DNA of 42,253 nucleotides from an uncultured Prevotella sp. (GTDB lineage: Bacteria; Bacteroidota; Bacteroidia; Bacteroidales; Bacteroidaceae): positions 1 to 42,253 of the forward strand of contig CALEKA010000094.1 in the NCBI GenBank assembly GCA_937898715.1, in the 5' to 3' direction. The position numbers and the translations under genes are program-made. Of this stretch, positions 18,151-26,659 are shown in pieces; position 1 is the stretch's first letter; the number at the start of each line of letters is the position of its first letter. The notes under the pieces were generated by a model, which ran no database searches, was not told the origin of the DNA, and saw only the letters and a program-made list of their open reading frames with translations.

Positions 18151-18795
18151 GTGCAATCAATCAGTTTAACCAATGTGTTGCCACAAGTATTTAGTAACAC
18201 CACGGATTTAAAAAGTGATGTATGGAAACAACATATTCAGTTTGAGAAAGGCAAGGTCTATCTCGTTGAAGCCATGTCGGGCACAGGAAAATCTACCTTG
18301 TGTAGCTATATTCTTGGTTATCGACACGACTATACGGGCAAGGTCTGTTTTGACCAAACAGACGTAAAAATGCTCTCCATTAGCGATTGGGTAAATATTA
18401 GGAAGAATAGTATCAGCCATCTATTCCAAGAGCTACGCTTATTCCCCGAACTCACCGCAATGGAGAACATCCAAATCAAAAACAATCTAACTGGCTATAA
18501 GGATGAGAAAGAAATCCTTGGATGGTTTGAAATGCTCGGAATTGCTGATAAGGTGAATGCCAAAATTGGCAGGATGAGTTTCGGTCAACAGCAACGTGTA
18601 GCCATGATCAGAGCTCTTGTTCAGCCGTTCGACTTTATCCTTGCGGATGAGCCAATCAGCCATCTTGATGATCGTAACTCCGCTCTTATGGCGCAACTCA
18701 TGATGAGCGAAGCTCAAAAGCTAGGAGCAGGCGTGATCGTTACCAGCATTGGTAAACACATGAACTTGCAATATGACATGATCTACAGACTGTAG
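18151..18795 (+). CDS. ABC transporter ATP-binding protein, LolD/FtsE-like
   Basis: This 214-residue ATPase contains Walker A (AMSGTGKST, about residues 43-51), a Q-loop region (SISHLFQELRLFPELTAMEN), the signature MSFGQQQRVAMIRAL (about 144-158) and Walker B FDFILADEPISHLD (about 162-175). The signature has FGQQQ in place of the usual SGGQ. The start is GTG at 18151. The next gene encodes a matching FtsX-fold permease, so the pair probably forms a LolCDE/MacB-like exporter or lipoprotein-handling complex. Substrate unknown. Confidence 0.85.
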   Translation: MQSISLTNVLPQVFSNTTDLKSDVWKQHIQFEKGKVYLVEAMSGTGKSTLCSYILGYRHDYTGKVCFDQTDVKMLSISDWVNIRKNSISHLFQELRLFPELTAMENIQIKNNLTGYKDEKEILGWFEMLGIADKVNAKIGRMSFGQQQRVAMIRALVQPFDFILADEPISHLDDRNSALMAQLMMSEAQKLGAGVIVTSIGKHMNLQYDMIYRL

Positions 18796-18897
18796 GCAAA
18801 GCATAATAAGACCTGACTTTTAAGATCAGAAGATATCATGTCGCATTCACAAGAATAGGCAGTTCACAAGAAAGTAATACTTAACACATAACTATAT

Positions 18898-20097
18898 ATG
18901 TCGCTCATTTGGAAACTATTGCGCCAGCACATCAGTCCGCTCCAATTGGCAGGATTTTTCTTTGCCAATCTCTTCGGTATGTGGATTATGATACTCGGTA
19001 TACAATTTTATAAGGACATCATCCCTATTCTCTCAGAAGAAGATAGCTTTATCAACAACAACTTTCTCGTTGTTTCAAAACATATCACAACCGTAGGTAC
19101 ACTTTCTGGCAGAAGCAATGCATTCTCTACTTTCGACATTGCAGACATAGCTCGTCAGCCATTTTGCAAGAAAGTGGGTGCTTTCACATCGTCACAATAT
19201 AAAGTATCGGCGGCTATGGGTATGAAAGGCTCTGCTCCGCTCAATACTGAAATGTTTTTTGAAGCCGTACCCGATAGCTTTGTCGATGCAAAGGCTGAAG
19301 ATTGGCAGTATGAACCAGGGCAAGACGAAGTTCCTGTAATCTTGCCGCGCACATACATCGCGCTCTACAACTTTGGCTTCGCACAAAGCCGTAATCTGCC
19401 TAAAGTGAGCGATGGACTCGTCGGCATGATTGACATGCGCATCTTTATCAATGCTAACGGGCAGCATGCTCAGTTTAAGGGGAAAGTATTAGGATTCTCA
19501 AGCAGATTGAACACGATCTTAGTGCCTCAACGCTTCATCAATTGGAGCAACGCCACCTACGAACCCGGTAAGACGGAAGATCCCTCACGCGTAATTCTCG
19601 AAGTAAGCAACCCGACAGATTCACGAATAGCACAATACATGCAACAAAAGGGATATGACGTAGAAGATAACAAACTCGATGCAGGAAAAACTACCTATTT
19701 CCTTCGTGTAGTAGTAAGTATGGTCATGCTCGTGGGACTCCTCGTTAGCGTATTATCGTTCTACATCCTTATGCTCAGCATCTATCTGCTTGTACAGAAA
19801 AATACGCAAAAATTAGAGAATCTCCTGCTCATTGGCTATAGTCCCAATCGAGTAAGCCGCCCTTACCAACTACTCACTTTGGGAATGAATGCCGCTACGC
19901 TTCTCCTCGCATTTTTCCTTCTAATAGCCATTCGCGACTATTATATGCACATGATAAGTCTTATATTCCCTACTGTCAAGGGAGGAAGTATGTGGCCTGC
20001 GATTCTCACAGGAGGGGGCATATTCTTGATAGTGTCCATCTTTAATATCATTGCCATTCGCAATAAAGTAATGAACATTTGGAAAAGAAAAGAATAA
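18898..20097 (+). CDS. ABC transporter permease, FtsX/MacB-like
   Basis: This 399-residue permease has one N-terminal membrane helix (about 15-38, LQLAGFFFANLFGMWIMILG), a large periplasmic domain (about 40-270) and three C-terminal helices (about 278-300, 325-348 and 362-385). That is the topology of the FtsX/LolCE/MacB superfamily. The cytoplasmic turn after the second helix (LLVQKNTQKLENLLLIGYS) is the usual ATPase contact. It lies 102 bp after the ATPase gene and probably pairs with it as a homodimer. The next gene starts 7 bp later. Confidence 0.85.
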   Translation: MSLIWKLLRQHISPLQLAGFFFANLFGMWIMILGIQFYKDIIPILSEEDSFINNNFLVVSKHITTVGTLSGRSNAFSTFDIADIARQPFCKKVGAFTSSQYKVSAAMGMKGSAPLNTEMFFEAVPDSFVDAKAEDWQYEPGQDEVPVILPRTYIALYNFGFAQSRNLPKVSDGLVGMIDMRIFINANGQHAQFKGKVLGFSSRLNTILVPQRFINWSNATYEPGKTEDPSRVILEVSNPTDSRIAQYMQQKGYDVEDNKLDAGKTTYFLRVVVSMVMLVGLLVSVLSFYILMLSIYLLVQKNTQKLENLLLIGYSPNRVSRPYQLLTLGMNAATLLLAFFLLIAIRDYYMHMISLIFPTVKGGSMWPAILTGGGIFLIVSIFNIIAIRNKVMNIWKRKE

Positions 20098-20104
20098 ATA
20101 CCTT

Positions 20105-21676
20105 ATGAAAGAACTCTCAGCACTATATAAGCAGTGGAAAGGAACTGCCCCTTACAGTATCGAGGAACTTCCTCAGGCAGGCAGCAACCGACGATACGTT
20201 CGTCTTTCTGATGAGCAAGGTAATTCCGTGATCGGGGTAATCGGCACTTCGGTAAAAGAAAATGAATGCTTTATCTACCTCTCGAATCATTTCACAAGAA
20301 GAGGACTTCCTATGCCCCAAATATTGGCTACGAGCCAAGACCATACGAGATATCTACAGGAAGATCTCGGATCAACATCGCTCTACGCAGCACTATCTGA
20401 TGCACGAAAGAATGAGTACCAATATGGCGCATTAGAAAGAGATTTGCTCGCAAAGACCATTCGTCTGCTTCCACACATCCAAGTAGAAGGAGCTATCGGA
20501 CTTGATTACAAACGATGCATACCTCCCATCAAGTTTGACCAACAGGCAGCCATGTTCGACCTCAACTATTTCAAATATAGTTTCCTCAAGACGACAGATC
20601 TGCCTTTCGACGAAATACGTTTAGAAAAAGATATGCAGCAACTCGCCATAGACCTCACTATGTGCTCCAAAGGTCGTCATTTCTTCCTGTATCGCGATTT
20701 TCAAGCAAGAAACGTTATGCTCAAAGAAGGAGAGCCCCATTTTATCGACTATCAAGGAGGAATGGAGGGGCCATTACAATACGACGTAGCTTCTTTCCTA
20801 TGGCAAGCATCAGCCCATTACCCACAAGCACTTCGAGAAGAACTCATCGATATCTATATCGAGGAGTTACAATCGCTCTTACCCGATTTTAATAAAGAAG
20901 AATTCCGCAAAGAGCTCCAACTATTCGTCATGTTTCGCATGATGCAAGTATTGGGTGCTTACGGACTGCGTGGATATGTAGAACGCAAGAAATACTTCTT
21001 AGACAGTATTCCTCTGGCCATACAAAATATGCGAGAGACGCTCAACAGCCACGTAGCAAATTCCTACCCTTACCTCAACCAAATACTTCAAGAACTTGTA
21101 AGTTTGCCCAAATTCCAACTTCAACCAGTTGAAAAGGACAACATTGGTAGATGCCACCACGAACACTCCTCGACAAAGCAAACTGATTATGGGAAAGCCT
21201 CTATATCAAAATATGACGGACGAGGCCCTCTTGTAGTAAGAGTCTTTAGTTTTAGCTATAAAAAAGGAATTCCTGAAGACACATCGGGCAATGGTGGTGG
21301 CTATGTGTTCGACTGCAGGAGTACACACAACCCTGGCCGTTACGAACAATACAAGCCCCTAACAGGACTTGACCAACCCGTCATCGACTTTCTGGAGAAA
21401 GACGGAGAAATACTCACTTTCCTCAGTTCAGTATACAAACTGGCCGATGCCCACGTAGAGAGATACATGAAACGCGGCTTTACCGATCTCATGTTCTCTT
21501 TCGGTTGCACAGGAGGACGCCATCGCAGCGTATACTCTGCTCAGCATCTCGCACAACACCTCCATCAGAAATATGGAATAGAAGTGAGACTCTGCCACAG
21601 AGAACAACAGATTTCCACCACATTCAAAAGCAAACAGTCGGAACATTCGGCAAGCCCGAAAGATGTTCAAGATTGA
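20105..21676 (+). CDS. Aminoglycoside-phosphotransferase-fold (AmgK-like) kinase fused to a RapZ C-terminal domain
   Basis: The 523-residue protein has two modules. Residues about 20-310 form an APH-fold small-molecule kinase with a catalytic loop FFLYRDFQARNVML (about 193-206) and metal-binding HFIDYQGGMEGPLQYDV. These resemble the AmgK/YeaZ-side sugar kinases rather than antibiotic phosphotransferases. Residues about 375-500 match the RapZ C-terminal domain (VVRVFSFSYKKG, VFDCRSTHNPGRY, LTGLDQPVIDFL, FSFGCTGGRHRSVYSAQHLA). In E. coli that domain binds GlcN6P and the sRNA GlmZ. The N-terminal Walker ATPase of RapZ is absent. The combination suggests an amino-sugar kinase with sensor or RNA-binding function, by inference only. 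It starts 7 bp after the permease gene. Confidence 0.85.
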   Translation: MKELSALYKQWKGTAPYSIEELPQAGSNRRYVRLSDEQGNSVIGVIGTSVKENECFIYLSNHFTRRGLPMPQILATSQDHTRYLQEDLGSTSLYAALSDARKNEYQYGALERDLLAKTIRLLPHIQVEGAIGLDYKRCIPPIKFDQQAAMFDLNYFKYSFLKTTDLPFDEIRLEKDMQQLAIDLTMCSKGRHFFLYRDFQARNVMLKEGEPHFIDYQGGMEGPLQYDVASFLWQASAHYPQALREELIDIYIEELQSLLPDFNKEEFRKELQLFVMFRMMQVLGAYGLRGYVERKKYFLDSIPLAIQNMRETLNSHVANSYPYLNQILQELVSLPKFQLQPVEKDNIGRCHHEHSSTKQTDYGKASISKYDGRGPLVVRVFSFSYKKGIPEDTSGNGGGYVFDCRSTHNPGRYEQYKPLTGLDQPVIDFLEKDGEILTFLSSVYKLADAHVERYMKRGFTDLMFSFGCTGGRHRSVYSAQHLAQHLHQKYGIEVRLCHREQQISTTFKSKQSEHSASPKDVQD

Positions 21677-21730
21677 GTTAAGTTTTTCTAAAAAAAGGAT
21701 AGACAGACTGCCATTTTAAAGAAATAGCTG

Positions 21731-21738
21731 TAACTTTG
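21731..21738 (+). promoter_or_regulatory. Candidate -7 element upstream of the TPR gene
   Basis: TAACTTTG matches TAnnTTTG exactly. A good -33 TTTG is missing. Transcription would start near 21744, which argues for the ATG at 21759 as the start of the TPR gene rather than the GTG at 21750. Confidence 0.5.
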
Positions 21739-21758
21739 CTTTACATCTTGTGGAATTT

Positions 21759-22040
21759 ATGGATAAAAGGAACAATTTTGAAGACATTCGAGGCGCATTA
21801 GATTCTGATAATCTGCAATTAGCACAACAGCTCATCTCAGAGGAACGCGCCCAAAAAGGCGAAACCTCCGCCCTACTCTACCTACAAGGAAAGCTCTACA
21901 TGAAGCAATCGTTGTGGGGGAAAGCCATTAGTTGTTTCCTACAGTCAGAAAAGATTGAGCCTAACGAGCCTTCACGCCAATGTCGAGAGATGCTCGCTGA
22001 TATCATGCAATTCTACAACAAAGACATGTACAATCAGTAA
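21759..22040 (+). CDS. Small TPR-like protein
   Basis: This 93-residue soluble protein consists of helical hairpins typical of TPR repeats (DNLQLAQQLISEERAQKG, SALLYLQGKLYMKQSLWGKA, ISCFLQSEKIEP). No enzymatic motif is visible. A GTG nine bases upstream would only add three residues. Its position just ahead of the ferredoxin and oxidoreductase genes suggests co-transcription and perhaps an assembly or partner role, though the 138-bp gap leaves this open. Confidence 0.7.
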   Translation: MDKRNNFEDIRGALDSDNLQLAQQLISEERAQKGETSALLYLQGKLYMKQSLWGKAISCFLQSEKIEPNEPSRQCREMLADIMQFYNKDMYNQ

Positions 22041-22178
22041 CCCATCACACGAATCGCACTTAAACAGGAAGAGAAGAAAGACTCATTGCCTTTACGCATT
22101 AGACAGCAAAATTGAGTCTTATAGAAACCAGCAGCCTTTGTCATAAGCGGATTCAAGTAAAAAGAAATATAAAGCAAA

Positions 22179-22406
22179 ATGAGCAAGATAAGAGGAGCCC
22201 TTGTCATCGACACCAACAGATGCAAGGGGTGCGGACTTTGCGTAGTAGCATGCCCGACACACACACTTGCACTAACAACCAAAGAGGTCAACCACAAAGG
22301 ATATGCATTCTGTGAAGAAATCAATGATACTTGCATAGGATGTGCATCATGTGCAATCGTTTGTCCAGATGGTTGTATTAGCGTATACAAAGCAAAAGAA
22401 GAATAA
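22179..22406 (+). CDS. 2x[4Fe-4S] ferredoxin, delta-type subunit of a 2-oxoacid:ferredoxin oxidoreductase
   Basis: The 75-residue protein has two complete cluster motifs: C15, C18, C21 and C25 in CKGCGLCVVACP, and C52, C55, C58 and C62 in CIGCASCAIVCPDGC. It is the electron-carrier subunit (KorD/VorD type) of the oxidoreductase encoded just downstream. A gap of about 200 bp separates it from the alpha-subunit gene; I see no promoter consensus in that gap. Confidence 0.9.
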   Translation: MSKIRGALVIDTNRCKGCGLCVVACPTHTLALTTKEVNHKGYAFCEEINDTCIGCASCAIVCPDGCISVYKAKEE

Positions 22407-22610
22407 TAATAGGCCACATTCTGAAAAGCGGAGAAGCAGACAACATATTCACTTATTCCGAAAGAGGTAAAAGATTCCCTTTATAGAGAATGATGCATTC
22501 CTCTCACAATACAGAAGTGTCCTTTTTAGAAAGAAGAATTTCAATGTGAATTATTGTACGCCATAGCAAGCCTAACTCAATAGATTCACTGCGAATTTAA
22601 CCATACTTCT

Positions 22611-23699
22611 ATGAAAGAAGAAAACGAAGTACTCCTATTAAAAGGTAATGAAGCCATTGCACGAGCAGCCATACGCTGTGGCTGCGATGGATATTTTGGA
22701 TACCCTATTACTCCACAAAGTGAAGTATTGGAAACACTTGCCGAACTCAAACCTTGGGAGACCACAGGCATGGTGGTACTACAGGCAGAGAGCGAAGTGG
22801 CTTCTATCAATATGCTTTACGGCGGAGGCGGATCAGGCAAAAAAGTAATGACCTCTTCATCATCACCCGGTGTAGCACTCATGCAAGAAGGCATTAGCTA
22901 TATGGCCGGAGCTGAAGTTCCTGGACTTATAGTAAACGTACAACGCGGTGGGCCTGGACTCGGCACGATCCAACCCTCACAGAGCGATTATAACCAAGCT
23001 ACACGAGGTGGCGGAAACGGCGACTACAACGTAATCGTGCTTGCACCCGCATCAGTACAAGAAATGGCAGACTTTGTTGATTTAGCCTTCACGCTCGCAT
23101 TCCGCTACCGCAATCCCGCAATGATTCTTTCTGATGGCGTTATCGGACAGATGATGGAGAAAGTTGTATTGCCTCCATTTAAGAAACGTCGCACAGAAGA
23201 AGAAATAGCGAAAGAATGCCCTTGGGCAGCCAATGGGCATGGCTTGAAAAAGCGTTCTCCCAACGTAATCACTTCTCTAGAGCTTGATCCTGCTAAGATG
23301 GAGCAGAAAAACTTGCACTTGCAGGAGAAATATCAAACAATTAGGGATAAAGAAGTACGCTACGAGACACAACAGACAGACGATGCTGACTATGTAATTG
23401 TAGCTTTCGGATCTGCTGCACGCATCTCACAGAAAGCCATGGAGATTGCACGTAAGCAGGGCATGAAAGTAGGACTATTCCGCCCTATCACATTATGGCC
23501 TTTCCCTGAAAAGGAGATCAAAGCACTCAGCAAGAGAGTCAAGGGCATTCTCGTAGTAGAAATCAATGCTGGGCAGATGATCTTTGATGTGCGCTGTGCA
23601 GTAGAAGGAGCTGTTCCCGTAGAACATTACGGAAGATTGGGTGGTATTGTCCCCGATCCAGACGAGATAATTCAGGCCCTGAAGAAGATGCAAAAATAG
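22611..23699 (+). CDS. vorB: 2-oxoacid:ferredoxin oxidoreductase alpha subunit, VorB/KorA type
   Basis: This is the pyrimidine-binding subunit of a thiamine-diphosphate ferredoxin oxidoreductase. It acts on 2-ketoisovalerate or 2-oxoglutarate to form the acyl-CoA and reduced ferredoxin. Signature segments are GNEAIARAAIRCGCDGYFGYPITPQSEV read in parts, SSSPGVALMQEGISYMAG, NVQRGGPGLGTIQPSQSDY and, in domain II, YVIVAFGSAARISQKAM and GLFRPITLWPFP. At 362 residues it is full length for the split-subunit form. Bacteroidales genomes usually label this VorB, but branched-chain versus 2-oxoglutarate specificity is unresolved. Confidence 0.9.
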   Translation: MKEENEVLLLKGNEAIARAAIRCGCDGYFGYPITPQSEVLETLAELKPWETTGMVVLQAESEVASINMLYGGGGSGKKVMTSSSSPGVALMQEGISYMAGAEVPGLIVNVQRGGPGLGTIQPSQSDYNQATRGGGNGDYNVIVLAPASVQEMADFVDLAFTLAFRYRNPAMILSDGVIGQMMEKVVLPPFKKRRTEEEIAKECPWAANGHGLKKRSPNVITSLELDPAKMEQKNLHLQEKYQTIRDKEVRYETQQTDDADYVIVAFGSAARISQKAMEIARKQGMKVGLFRPITLWPFPEKEIKALSKRVKGILVVEINAGQMIFDVRCAVEGAVPVEHYGRLGGIVPDPDEIIQALKKMQK

Positions 23700-23896
23700 C
23701 GTAAACTATAAGACTCATCTTGAGTAATTCGTCCCTAATGAAGGAGAACGAAGGAATCAAGGTCACTTCCACAAGTGAGTATAACGAATAGCTTCATCGC
23801 ATATCACGTGAAGAAGCGAAAAGCATAAATTCTATTACTCATTCGCACACACGCACAACAATTATAACGTTATCATCACGCAATCCGCAAACTATT

Positions 23897-24154
23897 ATGC
23901 CTTCAACCAACTCAAACGACATATTAGAACGATTACGTCATCCAGAAAAGTTTAAAGAAAGACGAAAGATGACTCGCAATCTGTTCATCAGAAATATACT
24001 CAATAGTATATTCATACTCGTGGCCCTCGTGGCTATGATTGGAATCTTAGTGGACAAAGCGCATATGATGATATGGTATGCTACCGGACTATTCTCCGTC
24101 ATTATCAAAATGGTAGAAGTAATGCTCAGAATGCCGGGTATAAAGAATAAATAA
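23897..24154 (+). CDS. Small two-helix membrane protein inside the oxidoreductase cluster
   Basis: This 85-residue protein has a charged N-terminus (LERLRHPEKFKERRKMTRN) and two hydrophobic helices, at about residues 34-51 (NSIFILVALVAMIGILVD) and 55-75 (HMMIWYATGLFSVIIKMVEV). It belongs to no family I recognise. It sits between the alpha and beta genes, 12 bp before beta and about 200 bp after alpha. It may anchor the enzyme at the membrane or be an unrelated passenger. Confidence 0.7.
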   Translation: MPSTNSNDILERLRHPEKFKERRKMTRNLFIRNILNSIFILVALVAMIGILVDKAHMMIWYATGLFSVIIKMVEVMLRMPGIKNK

Positions 24155-24166
24155 CAGCAATTACCC

Positions 24167-24931
24167 ATGACAAGAGAAGATATAATAAAGCCAGAGAATT
24201 TGGTCTACGAAAAGCCCAAATTGCTCAACAATACGGACATGCATTATTGTCCTGGCTGCTCACATGGAGTTGTACACAAGTTGATAGCCGAAATCATAGC
24301 CGAAATGGGTATGGAAGAAAAGACAATCGGCATCAGCCCTGTAGGATGTGCAGTATTTGCATATCGATATGTCGACATCGATTGGCACGAAGCCGCTCAC
24401 GGACGAGCTCCAGCATTGGCCACTGCATGTAAGCGTCTTTGGCCCGATAGATTAGTATTCACCTATCAAGGAGACGGCGACTTAGCTTGCATCGGTACAG
24501 CAGAAACCATTCATGCCCTCAATCGTGGCGAAAACATCACCATGATATTTATTAATAATGCAATCTACGGCATGACGGGCGGACAAATGGCCCCAACCAC
24601 TCTCTTGGGTATGAAGACCGTGACATGCCCCTACGGCAGAGACCCTAAGTTGCATGGTTATCCTCTCAACATTACCGATCTCGCAGCCAAACTCGAAGGA
24701 ACAGCCTACGTGACTCGTCAAAGCGTACATAGTGTGGCAGCTATCAGAAAAGCAAAGAAAGCCATAAGACACGCCTTTGAAAATTCTATGCAAGGTAAAG
24801 GTTCCAACCTGGTAGAAATTGTGTCAACGTGCTCATCAGGATGGAAATTATCCCCGATAAAAGCCAATCAATGGATGGAGGAACATATGTTCGATTTCTA
24901 TCACATTGGTGATTTGAAGGATAAACAATAA
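24167..24931 (+). CDS. 2-oxoacid:ferredoxin oxidoreductase beta subunit (ThDP-binding)
   Basis: The beta subunit binds thiamine diphosphate. The protein shows the N-terminal cysteine motif MHYCPGCSHGVVH (C28, C31), the Mg-ThDP motif beginning GDGDLACIGTAE (about 104 onward) and its second half MIFINNAIYGMTGGQMAPTT. The length of 254 residues is standard for KorB/VorA. The gamma gene follows after 5 bp, so the two are tightly coupled. Confidence 0.93.
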   Translation: MTREDIIKPENLVYEKPKLLNNTDMHYCPGCSHGVVHKLIAEIIAEMGMEEKTIGISPVGCAVFAYRYVDIDWHEAAHGRAPALATACKRLWPDRLVFTYQGDGDLACIGTAETIHALNRGENITMIFINNAIYGMTGGQMAPTTLLGMKTVTCPYGRDPKLHGYPLNITDLAAKLEGTAYVTRQSVHSVAAIRKAKKAIRHAFENSMQGKGSNLVEIVSTCSSGWKLSPIKANQWMEEHMFDFYHIGDLKDKQ

Positions 24932-24936
24932 ACGAA

Positions 24937-25479
24937 ATGAAACAAGAAATCATCATATCCGGATTTGGCGGACAAGGCGTATTGTCAATGGGAAAAATTC
25001 TCGCATACGCTGCGCTAATGGAAGGAAAAGAAGTAACTTGGATGCCTGCCTACGGACCAGAACAACGAGGCGGAACAGCCAATGTGACAGTCATTATAAG
25101 CGATGAGCCTATTTCATCACCTATCCTCAGCGCATATGATACTGCCATATTGCTCAACCAGCCTTCGCTCGATAAGTTCCAATCTAAAGTAAAAGCAGGA
25201 GGAACACTCATATATGACAGTTTCGGAATCATCGATAAGCCCTCTCGTACAGACATCACCTCATGGCACATTCCTGCCATGGAGTCGGCTGCAGAAATGT
25301 CTATGATGAAATGTTTCAATATGTTCATTTTAGGAGGATTTCTCAAAGTGCACCCTATCGTTTCAATAGACAGCGTAATGAAGGCATTGCATAAGACGCT
25401 ACCCGCACGCCATCAAGACTTACTGCCTATGAACGAGCAGGCCATTCTTAAAGGCAGAGAAATCATCAGCAAGCAATAA
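24937..25479 (+). CDS. 2-oxoacid:ferredoxin oxidoreductase gamma subunit
   Basis: The 180-residue gamma subunit of the same complex begins with the glycine-rich IIISGFGGQGVLSMGKILAY. It continues with the conserved TWMPAYGPEQRGGTANVTV segment, both diagnostic of the POR_N/gamma fold. Together with the ferredoxin, alpha and beta genes it gives a complete heterotetrameric enzyme. It starts 5 bp after the beta stop. The next gene begins 67 bp later. Confidence 0.92.
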   Translation: MKQEIIISGFGGQGVLSMGKILAYAALMEGKEVTWMPAYGPEQRGGTANVTVIISDEPISSPILSAYDTAILLNQPSLDKFQSKVKAGGTLIYDSFGIIDKPSRTDITSWHIPAMESAAEMSMMKCFNMFILGGFLKVHPIVSIDSVMKALHKTLPARHQDLLPMNEQAILKGREIISKQ

Positions 25480-25546
25480 AAGAGGATCAGCGTATGCAAT
25501 AAGAAATGCATGCTCACCTCATTTCATAAATAAAAACCATACGAAC

Positions 25547-25810
25547 ATGGCCAATCGCAAACAACTCAAGAAAAGCGTAAAAGCAATTTCAGCCGATCTC
25601 TTTGCTGACTGCGTAGCACTCAGCATGTGTCAACAAGCCGACAGAGAAACTCTCGAACAGTTGATGAAAGAGATTCTCGTGATTCACGACGAATACGTAG
25701 CTCGAATCAGCCATACGGAGAAAGGTTCTGAAAAAGAATTTTACAAAAAGTTTAAGACAGAGTTCACTCAGAAAGTGAATGAGCTCAACGACCGCATTAT
25801 CAAAGCATAA
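25547..25810 (+). CDS. Small helical conserved hypothetical protein
   Basis: This 87-residue protein is predicted to be almost all helical and highly charged (ANRKQLKKSVKAISADLFAD, then TLEQLMKEILVIHDEYVARI). It has no signal peptide, membrane segment or metal motif. I do not recognise a characterised family. The codon pattern and its place after the oxidoreductase genes support it as a real gene. A strong inverted repeat begins 5 bp after its stop. Confidence 0.7.
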   Translation: MANRKQLKKSVKAISADLFADCVALSMCQQADRETLEQLMKEILVIHDEYVARISHTEKGSEKEFYKKFKTEFTQKVNELNDRIIKA

Positions 25811-25814
25811 TAGC

Positions 25815-25879
25815 ATAAGGGGTCAATCATTCTCTAAAAGTGCATCATGTGTGCTAATACAGAATGTTTGACCCCTTAT
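25815..25879. repeat. Imperfect 19-bp inverted repeat upstream of the acyltransferase
   Basis: ATAAGGGGTCAA (25815-25826) pairs perfectly with TTGACCCCTTAT (25868-25879). After one mismatch the stem continues with CATTCT/AGAATG, giving 19 bp with a 27-nt loop. No T-run follows, so it is not a standard terminator. It overlaps an upstream ATG (25847) of the acyltransferase frame and thus favours the start at 25913. Confidence 0.75.
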
Positions 25880-25912
25880 CAGCATTCATACAAAAGAATA
25901 ACGTTTCCAAAA

Positions 25913-26467
25913 ATGATAAGACGTCTCTGTCAAAAAATCCTCTTCGATTGGTGTGGCTGGAGTTATCACATCACAGAGTCCACTCCCGATAAATGCATCT
26001 TGTGCATTGCCCCCCATACAAGCAATTGGGACTTTCTCGTCGGCAAAATCTTCTATACTGCCATGGGAAAGACTTCCAACTTCCTCATGAAAAAAGAATG
26101 GTTCAGAGGCCCATTAGGCTCTATGTTCCGCAAGATGGGAGGCATTCCCGTAGAAAGGAGTAAACACACCAGCCTAACTGATCAATTAGCCGAACGTGCA
26201 AAAGCCTCTCAACACTTTTCACTCGCCGTAACGCCTGAAGGAACACGTTCCAAAGTAAGCACGTGGAAACGTGGTTTCTACTTCATCGCTCTCAAAGCTA
26301 ATCTGCCCATACTCCTCTATGCGCTCGATTACTCTAAAAAGCAAATCGTATGCACGCAGACTATTATACCATCAGGCAACGTCGATGAGGACATGCGCAC
26401 AATCATGCAATACTACAGCCAGTTCCAAGGAAAACATCCCGAAAAATTTGCTATCGAAAAGATCTAA
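25913..26467 (+). CDS. PlsC-type 1-acylglycerol-3-phosphate acyltransferase family protein
   Basis: Family members acylate lysophosphatidic acid or related lipids at the inner membrane. The HX4D catalytic motif is present as APHTSNWDFLVGK, followed by the substrate-binding FRKMGGIPVERSKHTSLTD and VTPEGTRSKVSTWKRGFYFI. From the ATG at 25913 the protein has 184 residues, compact for the family and close to small Bacteroidales homologues. The frame is open to an ATG at 25847, but that start lies in the loop of a strong inverted repeat and the extra residues look non-conserved. The exact acyl acceptor is not predictable. Confidence 0.87.
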   Translation: MIRRLCQKILFDWCGWSYHITESTPDKCILCIAPHTSNWDFLVGKIFYTAMGKTSNFLMKKEWFRGPLGSMFRKMGGIPVERSKHTSLTDQLAERAKASQHFSLAVTPEGTRSKVSTWKRGFYFIALKANLPILLYALDYSKKQIVCTQTIIPSGNVDEDMRTIMQYYSQFQGKHPEKFAIEKI

Positions 26468-26599
26468 GCTACAGATCGATGCTTCACGTCAGGAATTAAC
26501 GAAATGCAATCTCTATTGCAAGAGAAACAATAAAGAAGCTAACAAACAATAGCAAAATGCAACAAAATTGAGAAAAATACAAACTTTTTCTTCCTTTTG

Positions 26600-26631
26600 T
26601 TTGTTCATTAATAAAATATGCTTTACATTTG
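26600..26631 (+). promoter_or_regulatory. Promoter of the tryptophan operon
   Basis: TTTG at 26600-26603, a 20-bp spacer and TACATTTG at 26624-26631 match the Bacteroidota -33/-7 consensus exactly. Transcription should start near 26637, about 23 nt before the leader-peptide ATG. Confidence 0.88.
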
Positions 26632-26659
26632 CAGCAGTAACAAACAAAATCATAGAAAT

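Noticed and set aside
20105..21100. Aminoglycoside resistance gene
   Set aside because: The kinase half has only the general APH fold. The fusion to a RapZ domain and the chromosomal context fit sugar metabolism better.
25847..25912. Upstream ATG of the acyltransferase
   Set aside because: It lies in the loop of a strong inverted repeat, and the extra residues do not resemble the family.
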